DNA of 36,400 nucleotides from Candidatus Wildermuthbacteria bacterium RIFCSPHIGHO2_01_FULL_48_25 (GCA_001823155.1 MHTR01000014.1:1-36400), one strand, 5' to 3'; shown: positions 7,120-15,026, counted from the stretch's first letter. Numbers and translations are program-made. Notes: a model not told the origin generated them from the letters alone.

Positions 7120-7227
7120 GGTTGAACTACACTCCTTCGGTAGGCACAGAAGGCGTTTCGCCTTCTGTACCGGCTCCTTCTTCAGGAGTGACTTTTGTTT
7201 CCAATTCGTCCATAGTAATTATTTTCT
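7086..7227 (-). ncRNA. Candidate structured small RNA downstream of rplK
   Basis: A promoter (7234-7262) and a strong terminator (7081-7119) bracket about 140 bases with no recognised gene. The predicted RNA has a 13-pair stem (ACAGAAGGCG-AAA-CGCCTTCTGT with flanking GGT/GCC), a possible 7-pair closing stem CACTCCT/AGGAGTG, and the terminator stem. A 28-codon reading frame lies inside, so it could instead be a peptide mRNA. It resembles no RNA family I know. Confidence 0.4.
7127..7213 (-). CDS. Possible 28-residue acidic peptide
   Basis: An ATG frame of 28 residues rich in E, T, P and G (it starts MDELETKVTPEEG), with no cysteine or hydrophobic segment. There is no Shine-Dalgarno sequence, only a weak AGAAG. 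It overlaps the stems of the candidate small RNA, and its repeated TEGE/PTEG pattern could simply reflect the inverted repeat. Not recognised; may not be translated. Confidence 0.3.
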   Translation of the reverse strand: MDELETKVTPEEGAGTEGETPSVPTEGV

Positions 7228-7233
7228 TCTGGG

Positions 7234-7262
7234 TTTATATCCCGACCTTTTCAGTATTTCAA
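7234..7262 (-). promoter_or_regulatory. Promoter just after rplK
   Basis: TTGAAA (7257-7262), 17 bases, TATAAA (7234-7239), inside the gap after the rplK stop. RNA would begin near 7227 and run about 140 bases to the terminator. Confidence 0.6.
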
Positions 7263-7288
7263 TCGGAATTCAAAGAAAGAATGAACCG

Positions 7289-7711
7289 TCACTCAACCGT
7301 AATACCCATATTCTTCGCGGTTCCTTCAATAATCCTGCTTGCCGCGTCCATACTGTCTGCGTTCAAGTCTGCCATTTTCTGTTTCGCTATCTCCTGCAGC
7401 TGGGCCCGGGTTATTTTCCCCACTTTTGTCTTGTTGGGAACTCCAGAACCCTTTTCAATACCAGCTGCCTTGCGGAGTAATGCAGAAGCCGGAGGCTCAT
7501 GCACTCGGAACTCGTAACTCCTGTCTTCATAAATAATGACGTCAACAGGCAGTTTGAATCCTGTTTTTGCCTTGGTCGCGTCGTTGAAGTTCTTGCAGAA
7601 CTCCCCGATGTTCAATCCATACTGCGCCAGCACCGGGCCTACCGGAGGCGCGGGAGTCGCTGCTCCTGCCGCGATGTGCAATCTCACTTCTTTTTTTATC
7701 TTTTTTGCCAT
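7289..7711 (-). CDS. rplK: 50S ribosomal protein L11
   Basis: L11 of the large-subunit GTPase centre, 140 residues, normal length. The proline-rich N-terminal domain ([20 protein letters not shown]) and the 23S rRNA-binding C-terminal domain ([21 protein letters not shown]) are both present. It is the last recognised gene of secE-nusG-rplK, starting four bases after the nusG stop with no Shine-Dalgarno sequence. In most bacteria rplA (L1) follows directly; here a promoter, a candidate small RNA and a terminator follow instead. Confidence 0.98.
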   Translation of the reverse strand: MAKKIKKEVRLHIAAGAATPAPPVGPVLAQYGLNIGEFCKNFNDATKAKTGFKLPVDVIIYEDRSYEFRVHEPPASALLRKAAGIEKGSGVPNKTKVGKITRAQLQEIAKQKMADLNADSMDAASRIIEGTAKNMGITVE

Positions 7712-7715
7712 GGTA

Positions 7716-8261
7716 TTACAGTTTCTTTATCTGGAGAGAATCCAGTTCCACTGGAGTGTCTCTTCCGAACATGTTCACCAACACTTTCACCTTTCCGCGC
7801 TCTGAATCAATATCCGAAACCTTGCCTTCCAAATCCTTGAACGGGCCGTCTATAATACGCACCGCGTCATTCAGCGCCACCAAAATCTCGTACTGCGGTG
7901 CTTCCACGCCCATTCTCTTTTTCAAAGAATCGATCTCAGTACTCTCAACGGCAATGGGTACTGTACCAGAACCAACGAATCCTGTCACATTGGGAGTGTT
8001 TCTCACAACGTACCATGAGTCGTCAGTCACGATCATTTCCACCAGCACGTACCCCGGGTACACCTTCTCTTCCACTACCTTTCGCTTCCCGTTCTTTATC
8101 TTTATCTTCTTTTCCTTGGGAACGAGCACGTTGAAAATCTTGTCTTGCATGCCCAAAGACTCAATCCTCTGCTTGAGGTTTCGAGCAACGGCATCCTCGT
8201 ATCCAGAATACGTGTGGATGACGTACCAGCTTCGCTCTGTTGAGATTTGCTGCTTTGGCAT
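7716..8261 (-). CDS. nusG: Transcription termination/antitermination protein NusG
   Basis: 181 residues. The NGN domain starts [21 protein letters not shown] and binds the RNA polymerase clamp; the KOW domain at the C-terminus ([19 protein letters not shown]) contacts Rho or ribosomal protein S10. [11 protein letters not shown] is the usual linker block. A lysine-rich insert, [27 protein letters not shown], sits in the NGN domain where many Firmicutes have a similar loop. It follows secE by one base and precedes rplK by four, so the order is the usual one. Confidence 0.97.
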   Translation of the reverse strand: MPKQQISTERSWYVIHTYSGYEDAVARNLKQRIESLGMQDKIFNVLVPKEKKIKIKNGKRKVVEEKVYPGYVLVEMIVTDDSWYVVRNTPNVTGFVGSGTVPIAVESTEIDSLKKRMGVEAPQYEILVALNDAVRIIDGPFKDLEGKVSDIDSERGKVKVLVNMFGRDTPVELDSLQIKKL

Positions 8262-8262
8262 G

Positions 8263-8451
8263 TTACGAAATGAAGAAACGCTCCAACACCTGAGTGAACA
8301 AAAAGTCGAACGCGCCCAGGAAAAGCGCCACCGCGACGGTAAATCCCAGCACCACCAAGGTGTTTTTAATGGTTTCCTGGCGCGAGGGCCAGTTCACTCT
8401 CCTGGCTTCCACGCGTACCTCTTTCAGGAATGGAATAATATTCTGAAACAT
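8263..8451 (-). CDS. secE: Preprotein translocase subunit SecE
   Basis: A 62-residue single-span SecE. The conserved amphipathic segment EVRVEARRVNWPSRQETIKNT is followed by a membrane helix (about residues 31-54), giving the short single-helix form common outside proteobacteria. SecE clamps the SecY channel. It is the first gene of the secE-nusG-rplK operon. There is no Shine-Dalgarno sequence before the ATG at 8451; the leader is about 34 bases and includes the gyrB terminator hairpin. Confidence 0.93.
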   Translation of the reverse strand: MFQNIIPFLKEVRVEARRVNWPSRQETIKNTLVVLGFTVAVALFLGAFDFLFTQVLERFFIS

Positions 8452-8462
8452 ATGTGGTATTT

Positions 8463-8481
8463 AAAAAGGCCCCAAGGCCTT
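8463..8481 (-). terminator. gyrB terminator within the secE leader
   Basis: AAGGCC-TTGG-GGCCTT followed by a T run on the minus strand, 28 bases after the gyrB stop. It lies downstream of the secE promoter start site (near 8485), so it is also the first element of the secE mRNA. Confidence 0.8.
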
Positions 8482-8491
8482 CCTGTGGCCT

Positions 8492-8519
8492 AGTATACAC
8501 GAATGAGTTTAAATGTCAA
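8492..8519 (-). promoter_or_regulatory. Promoter of secE-nusG-rplK
   Basis: TTGACA (8514-8519), 16 bases, TATACT (8492-8497): one of the closest matches to consensus in the window. The -35 box overlaps the last codons and stop of gyrB. Confidence 0.85.
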
Positions 8520-10443
8520 GATTACGCACCGATTTGGCGTAGGTTTGGATGAACTTCTTCCTGGGCATGACTTCGTCGCCCATTAGGATGTCAAAGATGC
8601 GGTCAGCAGCAGCTGCGTCATCAATGGTTACCCTCAAGAGCACCCGGTTCCTGGGGTTCATGGTGGTTTCCCATAACTCTGAAGGATTCATCTCTCCCAA
8701 GCCTTTATAGCGCTGAATGTTCATGCTTCCCGCTTTTTCCTTCTTGAGCTGCGCCACCACCTTGTCTTTCTGCTCTTCTGCATAGGCATACTCAATATGC
8801 TTGCCCTGCTGGATTTTATACAAAGGCGGTTGCGCGATATAGAGGTACCCTGCCTCAATAATGGGTTTGAAATAGCGGTAGAACAGCGTTAAGAGCAAGG
8901 TTCGAATGTGCGAGCCGTCAACATCGGCGTCTGTCGCGATGATAATCCGGTGGTAACGAAGCTTGGTGATGTCAAAATCCTGGGCAATGGCTGTTCCCAA
9001 GGCAATAACCAAGGCCTTGATTTCAGCTGAGTCGAGCATGCGGTCAAGCCGCGCGCGCTCCACGTTCAGAATCTTTCCGCGCAAGGGCAGAATTGCCTGG
9101 AATTTCCGGTCTCGGGCGTTCTTTGAAGAGCCGCCCGCGCTCTCTCCTTCCACAAGATAGAGCTCTGACTGTTCAGGGTCTTTCAAATAGCAGTCTGCGA
9201 GTTTTCCGGGAAGCGCCAAGCCTTCGAGGATTCCTCTTCGCAACACGGTCTGGCGTGCAGCTTTTGCGGCTTTGCGTGCTTTTGCTGCCAGGAAGCATTT
9301 CTCGATGACGAGTCTGGCATCCTGGGGATTCCGTTCAAGGAAATCTTTCAATCCTTCCGCGACCACAGCTTCCACCGCGTTCTTTGCCTCGGGATTCCCA
9401 AGCTTTGCCTTGGTCTGGCCCTCAAACTGCGGCTCCTTTATTTTCACCGAAACAACAGAAGTCAACCCTTCCCGCACGTCTTCTCCAGTCAAGCCCTCGT
9501 TTTCGCCCTTAATAAGGTTATGCTGTTTCGCGTAGTCGTTAATAACCCTGGTGAACGCGGTTCGAAAGCCGGTCAAGTGCGTTCCTCCTTCGGGAGTGTT
9601 GATGTTGTTCGCGAAACTCTCTTCCAAGGTTTCAAACTCTTCGGTGTAGCGGAACGCGGCCTCCACCAAAATCTCATCACGCTCCCCTTTGGCGTAGAAA
9701 ATGTTCTCATGGTGCGCCTTTCTTCCATGTGTGAGGTATCGAACGTACGAAGCCAATCCTCCTTCAAAATAGAAGGTGTAGGGCATTTTGCCTTTTTCAC
9801 GCTGATCTTCTACCGTGATGCGCACTCCTGATGTCAGATAGGCCTGCTGTCGCAAGTGGCTGAGAATGCGCTTTTCCTCAAAGTTGATAGTTGGGAAAAT
9901 GGTGGGATCCGGGTCGAACTCAATGGTGGTTCCCCGTTCCCTGCACGCTCCCACTTTCTTTAACTTCGTTTTCGCCTTGCCCTGGCTGTATTCCTGCTCG
10001 TATCTCACCCCTTCCCTGCACACAGTTGCTTTCATATACGTAGAGAGCGCGTTCACCACAGAAGCACCCACGCCGTGCAATCCTCCTGAAACCTGGTATG
10101 CCTTGCCGCCGAACTTGGCTCCCGCGTGGAGCGTGGTGAGCACGGTTTCCAAGGCAGACTTCTTGGTCTGGGGGTGCGTGTCTACCGGAATCCCTCTTCC
10201 GTCATCCTGCACCCGAACCTTGTTGTCGGGAAACAACGTAAGATGAATGTTCTTCGCGTGCCCGACAATGGCCTCATCCAAAGAGTTGTCAACGATTTCC
10301 CACACCAAATGGTGCAAGCCATCAAGCCCGGTTGAACCAATATACATGCCGGGGCGCTTTCGCACCGGGTCGAGCCCTTCCAGAACATAAATGTCTTTTG
10401 CCGTGTACTCCGCTGTTTTTGCCGCTGCTTTTTCTTTTGCCAT
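8509..10443 (-). CDS. gyrB: DNA gyrase subunit B
   Basis: The ATPase subunit of DNA gyrase, 644 residues, the size of the short GyrB class without the 165-residue proteobacterial insert. The GHKL ATP site shows EIVDNSLDEAIVG and DDGRGIPVD; the TOPRIM fold shows LVEGESAGGSS and IIATDADVDGSHI with the metal-binding acids. The C-terminus has RYKGLGEMNP. It is third in pheS-pheT-gyrB, three bases after the pheT stop, an unusual partnership. gyrA is not in the window. No Shine-Dalgarno sequence. Confidence 0.98.
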   Translation of the reverse strand: MAKEKAAAKTAEYTAKDIYVLEGLDPVRKRPGMYIGSTGLDGLHHLVWEIVDNSLDEAIVGHAKNIHLTLFPDNKVRVQDDGRGIPVDTHPQTKKSALETVLTTLHAGAKFGGKAYQVSGGLHGVGASVVNALSTYMKATVCREGVRYEQEYSQGKAKTKLKKVGACRERGTTIEFDPDPTIFPTINFEEKRILSHLRQQAYLTSGVRITVEDQREKGKMPYTFYFEGGLASYVRYLTHGRKAHHENIFYAKGERDEILVEAAFRYTEEFETLEESFANNINTPEGGTHLTGFRTAFTRVINDYAKQHNLIKGENEGLTGEDVREGLTSVVSVKIKEPQFEGQTKAKLGNPEAKNAVEAVVAEGLKDFLERNPQDARLVIEKCFLAAKARKAAKAARQTVLRRGILEGLALPGKLADCYLKDPEQSELYLVEGESAGGSSKNARDRKFQAILPLRGKILNVERARLDRMLDSAEIKALVIALGTAIAQDFDITKLRYHRIIIATDADVDGSHIRTLLLTLFYRYFKPIIEAGYLYIAQPPLYKIQQGKHIEYAYAEEQKDKVVAQLKKEKAGSMNIQRYKGLGEMNPSELWETTMNPRNRVLLRVTIDDAAAADRIFDILMGDEVMPRKKFIQTYAKSVRNLDI

Positions 10444-10446
10444 AGA

Positions 10447-12489
10447 TTACCTTACTTCCCAGCCCGGATTCGTTTCCAGGGCTGTTACTATTTTTCTTTG
10501 GAACCGTTCGACTTCTTCGTTGGTTAATGTCCGGTCTTCTGCCTGGTACACGACATGGAATGCCAAACTCTTTTTTCCCTCGGGCAATCCCTGGCCCTCG
10601 AATATGTCGAACACATCAATGTCCGCCACCTCTTCTCCTCCTGCTGTTTCCATAACATTCATGATATCCACCACTCGTGTTTCCAAAGGAACCATCACCG
10701 CGATATCCCGCAACGCGGGAGGAAAACGGGAAGCTGGCCTGTATTCCCGCTCTTCCAGAGCATGCTCTAAAAGCTGCTTCAGATTGATTTCAAAAGCGAC
10801 AACAGGCCGGGATATGCCAAGATTCTTAGATACCTCTGGATTTATCTGTCCCAAAAATCCTATCTCTGTATTCTTTCCAATCTTTATCTCAGCGCTCCTG
10901 CCTTGGGTCCACAACGACTGCCGTCCCTCGTCTGGCTGTGGTTCAAACTCGTCATACCAGCTGTCTGTGACGCCAAGGGTTGAAAACAGCAGGTCAGCAA
11001 TGCCTTTCATTTCATAAAACGCTTGCGAAGGCGTGCGAGAGGAACTCAAAACACCTGCAACCCTGCCCTGTTCCACTGGCTGCTTTATCCCTTGAGAAAA
11101 CACATTGCCCAGTTCGAACAGTTGAATGGATTTGCCTTGCATGGGTTTGTCATTCAAAGCAACGCTCTTGAGTAGATTATCCAGCAGGTTCATTCTCAAA
11201 TATCGATAGTCGGCGCTGATGGGATTTTGCACCTCAACCAGGTTTTCTTTGTCTTTTGAAGAATACTCCAGAAGCAACACGTCTTTCTCTCCCACAAAGG
11301 AGTAGGAGTAGGTTTCCGTGAAGCCAGCTTCTTGAAATGCGTCGCGGAGCTGCTCCTGCCAAACCTGATTCTGGTTTTCTTGAGGAGGAGCAATCCGCTC
11401 CTTGGGAAATGTTGCCAGAATAGCGTGAAAACCGTGCATTCTCCCCACTTCCTCAACCAAATCTTCAACAATAGCTACATCGTCACGCCATGTTGGAACC
11501 TGCACTCCTTTTGTCGTTACTTTGAAACCCAGGCGCTTCAGCGTGTCATCGGATTCTTTTTGCGGAATCTTTGTTCCCAACAGCTTTTCCGTGGCGTCTT
11601 TGGGAAACAGTACCAGAGAAGGTTTTTTTGGCTTCTGATATAAATCAACAACCTGCACGATTTTCCCTCCCCCGTATTTTGCCAGCAAGAACGCGGCGCG
11701 CTCCAGAGCAGTCATTGTAAGGTTAGGGTCAATGCCGTGGCTGTAGAGGTCTGCGGCTGTGGTTCGGTAGTTAATGAGTTTTTTGGTTTGGTAGATCTTC
11801 TTTCTATCGAACACCGCAGCCTGCAATACGATATTCCTGGTTGTTTTTCCAATACTGCTCACCTTTCCTCCTTTGATTCCTGCCAAATCAACAATACGGC
11901 TTGCGTCTTCAATAATGAGCGTTCCTTTGGGAAGCTGCATGTCTGTGTCATCAAGCAAAACGAGCTTCTCTCCTTTTTTTGCGCCCCTGATATGCATGGC
12001 GTTTCCCTGGATTTTGTTGAAATCAAAGGCGTGCAAGGGTTGGCCCAGCTCCAGCATGACGTAGTTGGTAATATCAACCACGTTGTTAATGGAGTTTATT
12101 CCCAACGCCTCCAAACGCTGCTGCATCCACTGAGGAGAAGCGGAGAGCGAAACTCCTTGAACTACAAGAGCAGAATACCTAGGAACCAATATGCGGTCTT
12201 CTACAGAAACCTTTAAAACAGGAAGCTCTCCTTCTTGCGCTTTTAATGCCAACCCCTCTGGCTCCACAAGTTCTTTTTTCTCAATCGCGGCTATTTCTCT
12301 AGCCAAACCCATGTGTGAAAGACAATCTGAGCGCTGGGGAAGAATGGAAACATCCAAGAGAACGTCGCTCCCCTGTTTCTCCATGCTTTCCACCTCAAAC
12401 ACATGCAATGCCAAATCATCACGCAGCTTTTCTGCTTTGGGAAGAGGCGTTTTCAGGAATTCTTGGAGCCAGTTGTAGGAAAATATCAT
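10447..12489 (-). CDS. pheT: Phenylalanine-tRNA ligase beta subunit, short form
   Basis: The structural and editing subunit of PheRS, 680 residues against about 795 in E. coli. The N-terminal block MIFSYNWLQEFLKTPLPKAE runs through HVFEVESMEKQGSDVLLDVS straight into ILPQRSDCLSHMGLAREIA. The roughly 110-residue EMAP-II/OB tRNA-binding domain that normally interrupts this stretch is missing. The B3/B4 editing and B5 regions follow, and the C-terminal FDX-ACB anticodon domain is present (RFPPALRDIAVMVP). It starts one base after the pheS stop. Confidence 0.96.
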   Translation of the reverse strand: MIFSYNWLQEFLKTPLPKAEKLRDDLALHVFEVESMEKQGSDVLLDVSILPQRSDCLSHMGLAREIAAIEKKELVEPEGLALKAQEGELPVLKVSVEDRILVPRYSALVVQGVSLSASPQWMQQRLEALGINSINNVVDITNYVMLELGQPLHAFDFNKIQGNAMHIRGAKKGEKLVLLDDTDMQLPKGTLIIEDASRIVDLAGIKGGKVSSIGKTTRNIVLQAAVFDRKKIYQTKKLINYRTTAADLYSHGIDPNLTMTALERAAFLLAKYGGGKIVQVVDLYQKPKKPSLVLFPKDATEKLLGTKIPQKESDDTLKRLGFKVTTKGVQVPTWRDDVAIVEDLVEEVGRMHGFHAILATFPKERIAPPQENQNQVWQEQLRDAFQEAGFTETYSYSFVGEKDVLLLEYSSKDKENLVEVQNPISADYRYLRMNLLDNLLKSVALNDKPMQGKSIQLFELGNVFSQGIKQPVEQGRVAGVLSSSRTPSQAFYEMKGIADLLFSTLGVTDSWYDEFEPQPDEGRQSLWTQGRSAEIKIGKNTEIGFLGQINPEVSKNLGISRPVVAFEINLKQLLEHALEEREYRPASRFPPALRDIAVMVPLETRVVDIMNVMETAGGEEVADIDVFDIFEGQGLPEGKKSLAFHVVYQAEDRTLTNEEVERFQRKIVTALETNPGWEVR

Positions 12490-12490
12490 A

Positions 12491-13519
12491 CTAGAATTGC
12501 TGAAGGAATTTCAGGTCACCGCCAAAAAACAGCCGAATGTCATTGACCCTGTACTTAAGCATAGCTAACCTTTCAATGCCTACCCCAAAGGCAAACCCAG
12601 TCCAATCTTTTGGGTTATATCCTACTGCTTTTAACACATTGGGATGCACCATACCTGCTCCCATGAGTTCCAGCCATCCATCCCCCCCGCACACAGAACA
12701 TCCTTTCGCCTGGCAGATAACACAGCTTGCATCTACTTCAAAAGAGGGTTCCGTAAACGGGAAATACGTGGGGCGCAAGCGCACGGTAACGGGCTTGGCG
12801 AACAATCTTGTCAAAAACTCCTGAATGACAGCTTTGAAATTGCTCGCGGTAACGTCTTTCCCCACCATAAGACCTTCCAGCTGGTAGAAGTTGAACTCAT
12901 GACTCGCGTCTGTTGCCTCGTAGCGAAAACACCTCCCCGGGCTGATGATCCGCAAGGGCGGCTCATGGCTCTCCATATACCTAATCTGCACCGGGCTCGT
13001 GTGCGTTCGTAAAAGCAGACGCTCTCTTTGATTTTGGGGTTTTAACCAAAACGTGTCCCACATATCTCTCGCAGGATGGTCTTTCGCTATATTCAACGCG
13101 TCAAAGTTGTACCACTCGGTTTCGATCTCAGGGCCCTGGGCTATCTCAAAACCCATGGAGCGGAAAATGTTCTCAGCTCTTCTCTGCACCAAGGTAATGG
13201 GGTGCAAATGCCCTCTTTCTATTCTGGTTCCAGGCGCAGTTACGTCAAAAGGTTCTTGCCCTTTTTGGGCACTCCCCTTTTGCAGCTTCTTTTTCTGCTC
13301 TTCGAAAACAATCGAAAGCGTGGCCTTTGCCTCGTTTGCCGCCTTTCCCGCGGATTTGCGCTTTGCCTTGGGAAGTTTAGCCAGAGAGCGCAAAAACAGG
13401 GTCAACTCCCCTTTTGAGCCCAAATACTGCTTGAAAACACCTTCCAATTGCTCGAGATCTTGCGCTTCCAAAAGCGTCTTTTTCGCCCTATTTTCCAGTG
13501 TTTTTACATTCAAAGCCAT
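12491..13519 (-). CDS. pheS: Phenylalanine-tRNA ligase alpha subunit
   Basis: The catalytic subunit of PheRS, 342 residues, normal length. A coiled N-terminal arm (about 1-90) precedes the class II core: motif 2 near RCFRYEATDASHEFNFYQLEG, the phenylalanine pocket in FPFTEPSFEVD, and motif 3 GFAFGVGIERLAMLKY. Two CxxC-like pairs (CVIC, CSVC) flank KGC before GDGWLELMG, a zinc-ribbon-like loop seen in some bacterial PheS. Its ATG is six bases after the -10 box, so the mRNA should be leaderless. It heads pheS-pheT-gyrB. Confidence 0.97.
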   Translation of the reverse strand: MALNVKTLENRAKKTLLEAQDLEQLEGVFKQYLGSKGELTLFLRSLAKLPKAKRKSAGKAANEAKATLSIVFEEQKKKLQKGSAQKGQEPFDVTAPGTRIERGHLHPITLVQRRAENIFRSMGFEIAQGPEIETEWYNFDALNIAKDHPARDMWDTFWLKPQNQRERLLLRTHTSPVQIRYMESHEPPLRIISPGRCFRYEATDASHEFNFYQLEGLMVGKDVTASNFKAVIQEFLTRLFAKPVTVRLRPTYFPFTEPSFEVDASCVICQAKGCSVCGGDGWLELMGAGMVHPNVLKAVGYNPKDWTGFAFGVGIERLAMLKYRVNDIRLFFGGDLKFLQQF

Positions 13520-13525
13520 ATAGGT

Positions 13526-13554
13526 ATTTTAGCTTAAAATAAAGGGAAAATCAA
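13526..13554 (-). promoter_or_regulatory. Promoter of pheS-pheT-gyrB
   Basis: TTGATT (13549-13554), 17 bases, TAAAAT (13526-13531), six bases before the pheS ATG. A DnaA-box match sits 16 bases upstream of the -35. Confidence 0.7.
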
Positions 13555-13569
13555 CCTCGTCCACCCAAG

Positions 13570-13594
13570 TTATCCACACCTAGGCTTCGCCTAG
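13570..13594 (-). promoter_or_regulatory. DnaA-box match with adjoining hairpin upstream of pheS
   Basis: TTATCCACA (13570-13578) is a perfect R1-type DnaA box; one base later comes the stem CTAGGC-TTC-GCCTAG (13580-13594). Read on the minus strand the box lies in AGGTGTGGATAACT, the same 14 bases as at 6197. Its position just upstream of the pheS promoter suggests possible control of pheST-gyrB by DnaA, which is inference. Confidence 0.5.
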
Positions 13595-13614
13595 TTTTAA
13601 GCTCATTTTAAAAG

Positions 13615-13642
13615 AAAAAAGCCGCGGGGGTTAGCCGGCGGC
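13615..13642 (-). terminator. Terminator of the phosphoribosyltransferase gene
   Basis: GCCGC and GCGGC arms followed by six Ts on the minus strand. The hairpin overlaps the last codons and stop (13631-13633). Confidence 0.85.
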
Positions 13643-14287
13643 TGACTTGCGGGCCAGGAATTCTTTGCCATGGCCCAGGTCGGTGTTGATGGGAACGCCT
13701 TCCTCGCAAAGTGGACACGGCAAAGGAAAGCCGAAAGGAAGGTACGAAACGAGCTTGTGCTTAATCGGTGCGTAGAGGAATGGAACGAGTAAGTCAGAAG
13801 GCGTAAGATCGCCTCTGTTCCACACAACTGAAACACCTGCAATCGTTCCGCGGATTCCACGCACTATTTGGAGTACTCGCCGCACAGTGGTTCCATGGTG
13901 AAGAACGTCATCAACAATCAGCACCGATCTTCGTTCTACGCGCGAAACATCTTCAGGCCGAATGGCGAGAAGATTATCTTTAGTTTTTTCCAGTAGGACA
14001 AACGGGATTTTCCTGCCAAGCAATTCGCTTAAATACTCTGCCACGCACTTCCCAATCGCAGTTCCGCCACTTGGCGCACTTACGACAACCTCCACGCCAT
14101 CTGCAGAAAATCTCGCCATTGCGTGACAAAGTTCCACTAACTCGTCTGGGAGCTCCGCAGACTCAGTTTTTCCCTTGCTGAGTGCTACGTAGAATTCTCC
14201 ATGGGAAGAATCCGCATAGACATAATGGCCTTTACGAATCATTCCAAGATTTTGAAGCATCACGATCGGCTCGCGTACCGTTACCAT
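13631..14287 (-). CDS. Phosphoribosyltransferase, orotate type
   Basis: 218 residues of the type I PRTase fold. RRSVLIVDDVLHHGTTVRR is the PRPP-binding motif; the two aspartates are there, but the threonine before GTT is histidine. SAPSGGTAIGKCVAEYL forms the pyrophosphate loop region. The C-terminal CPLCEEGVPINTDLGHG block recalls OPRT-like proteins of CPR bacteria. Orotate is the best guess for the base, but no other pyrimidine gene adjoins. The ATG at 14287 was chosen because GGAGG lies ten bases upstream; the ORF extends to 14332. Single-gene unit with its own terminator. Confidence 0.88.
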   Translation of the reverse strand: MVTVREPIVMLQNLGMIRKGHYVYADSSHGEFYVALSKGKTESAELPDELVELCHAMARFSADGVEVVVSAPSGGTAIGKCVAEYLSELLGRKIPFVLLEKTKDNLLAIRPEDVSRVERRSVLIVDDVLHHGTTVRRVLQIVRGIRGTIAGVSVVWNRGDLTPSDLLVPFLYAPIKHKLVSYLPFGFPLPCPLCEEGVPINTDLGHGKEFLARKSAAG

Positions 14288-14366
14288 TTTGCAGAATCCT
14301 CCAGCCGTCCTATTCGCGTTAAAATGTACCATCTTTCATGTATCAAAGTTTTTCGCTTTTGTAAAT

Positions 14367-14394
14367 AAAAAAGGCTGGGTGGATTACCCAGCTT
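14367..14394 (-). terminator. Terminator of the 14384-14707 gene
   Basis: GCTGGGT-AATCC-ACCCAGC followed by six Ts on the minus strand. The stop codon (14384-14386) lies in the loop and stem. Confidence 0.88.
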
Positions 14395-14707
14395 GGGCTT
14401 CGACTTCTTGGCGCTTGCCGCCGTCTGACAACGCGATATGCACTCCATTCTTATTCAACTGCCTGACTATATCGATTACGTGTTGGACTGCGGGTATCTT
14501 TTTTGCGTCCTCACGAACATAGACAAAGCAGACACCGGTTGAATCGACATGGCCAAGAAGTCTTCCGGTACGGTCGCGTACGGGCCGCAATCCGCCGGAG
14601 CCCTCGTGGTCGTGCTCAACGGTGAACATCTCGAACTCGAGTTGAGATAAAAATCTCTGGAGCCTACTCTCACGGTGCAACTTCAATTTTCTCGGCCAGA
14701 GTCGCAT
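14384..14707 (-). CDS. Hypothetical protein, 107 residues
   Basis: Not recognised. A basic N-terminus (MRLWPRKLKLHRESRLQ) is followed by a segment with alternating strands (EFEMFTVEHDHEG, GLRPVRDRTGRLLGHVDSTG, VCFVYVRED) and a helix AVQHVIDIVRQLNKNG. There is no signal peptide or membrane span. AAGGAG stands about eight bases before the ATG. It has its own TATAAT promoter and terminator and is one of the single-gene units scattered among housekeeping operons. Confidence 0.75.
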   Translation of the reverse strand: MRLWPRKLKLHRESRLQRFLSQLEFEMFTVEHDHEGSGGLRPVRDRTGRLLGHVDSTGVCFVYVREDAKKIPAVQHVIDIVRQLNKNGVHIALSDGGKRQEVEAQAG

Positions 14708-14731
14708 TTCCTCGTCTCCTTCGCTACCGCC

Positions 14732-14740
14732 ATTATATCA
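14732..14740 (-). promoter_or_regulatory. Promoter of the 14384-14707 gene
   Basis: TGA followed by TATAAT (14732-14737), an extended -10; the -35 region is T-rich without a clear match. The leader is about 18 bases and includes the Shine-Dalgarno sequence. Confidence 0.6.
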
Positions 14741-14790
14741 TATCTTTTGGAAAATAAAAAGCCTCATTAGAGATGCAATGTATTACGTGG

Positions 14791-14865
14791 CGCGGGCGAC
14801 CGGATTTGAACCGGCGATCTTCTGACTGACAATCAGACGCTTTGAGCCAGCTAAGCTACGCCCGC
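14791..14865 (-). tRNA. tRNA-Asp (GTC)
   Basis: Cloverleaf folded by hand: acceptor GCGGGCG/CGCCCGC, D-stem GCTT/AAGC, anticodon stem TCTGA/TCAGA with loop TTGTCAG giving anticodon GTC, T-stem GCCGG/CCGGT with loop TTCAAAT. Discriminator G73 is the expected aspartate identity base. CCA is not encoded and must be added. Last of three minus-strand tRNAs. Confidence 0.95.
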
Positions 14866-14930
14866 ACACAATTTCCTTTAAATCACGACGTACAAGCTTA
14901 CGCTTTCTTACAACGCGTTTGGAAATTGCA

Positions 14931-14950
14931 AATTTACCTTTGGGTAAATT
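14931..14950. repeat. Small hairpin after the CAU tRNA
   Basis: AATTTACC-CAAA-GGTAAATT read on the minus strand, eight perfect pairs, directly after the tRNA 3' end. It has no long T run; it may aid 3' processing or termination. Confidence 0.45.
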
Positions 14951-14953
14951 CTG

Positions 14954-15026
14954 TGCCGGTGGAGGGATTCGAACCCCCGACCAATGGATTATGATTCCAG
15001 CGCTCTAACCGCTGAGCTACACCGGC
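14954..15026 (-). tRNA. tRNA with CAT anticodon, probably elongator Met
   Basis: Acceptor GCCGGTG/CACCGGC, D-stem GCTC/GAGC, anticodon loop ATCATAA giving CAT, T-stem GGGGG/CCCTC, discriminator A. The G1-C72 pair excludes an initiator. The outer anticodon-stem pair is a C-T mismatch. A lysidine-modified tRNA-Ile2 also has CAT and cannot be ruled out. A TATAAT at 15034-15039 ends seven bases before the mature 5' end, so the transcript may start at the tRNA itself. No encoded CCA. Confidence 0.9.

Noticed and set aside
7705-8493. 262-residue plus-strand frame over nusG and secE
   Set aside because: Antisense shadow of conserved genes; rich in S, F and P, as reverse frames of this composition are.
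8509-10443. Replication origin next to gyrB
   Set aside because: DnaA boxes flank the region at several kb but there is no box cluster, no dnaA or dnaN gene and no AT-rich unwinding region.
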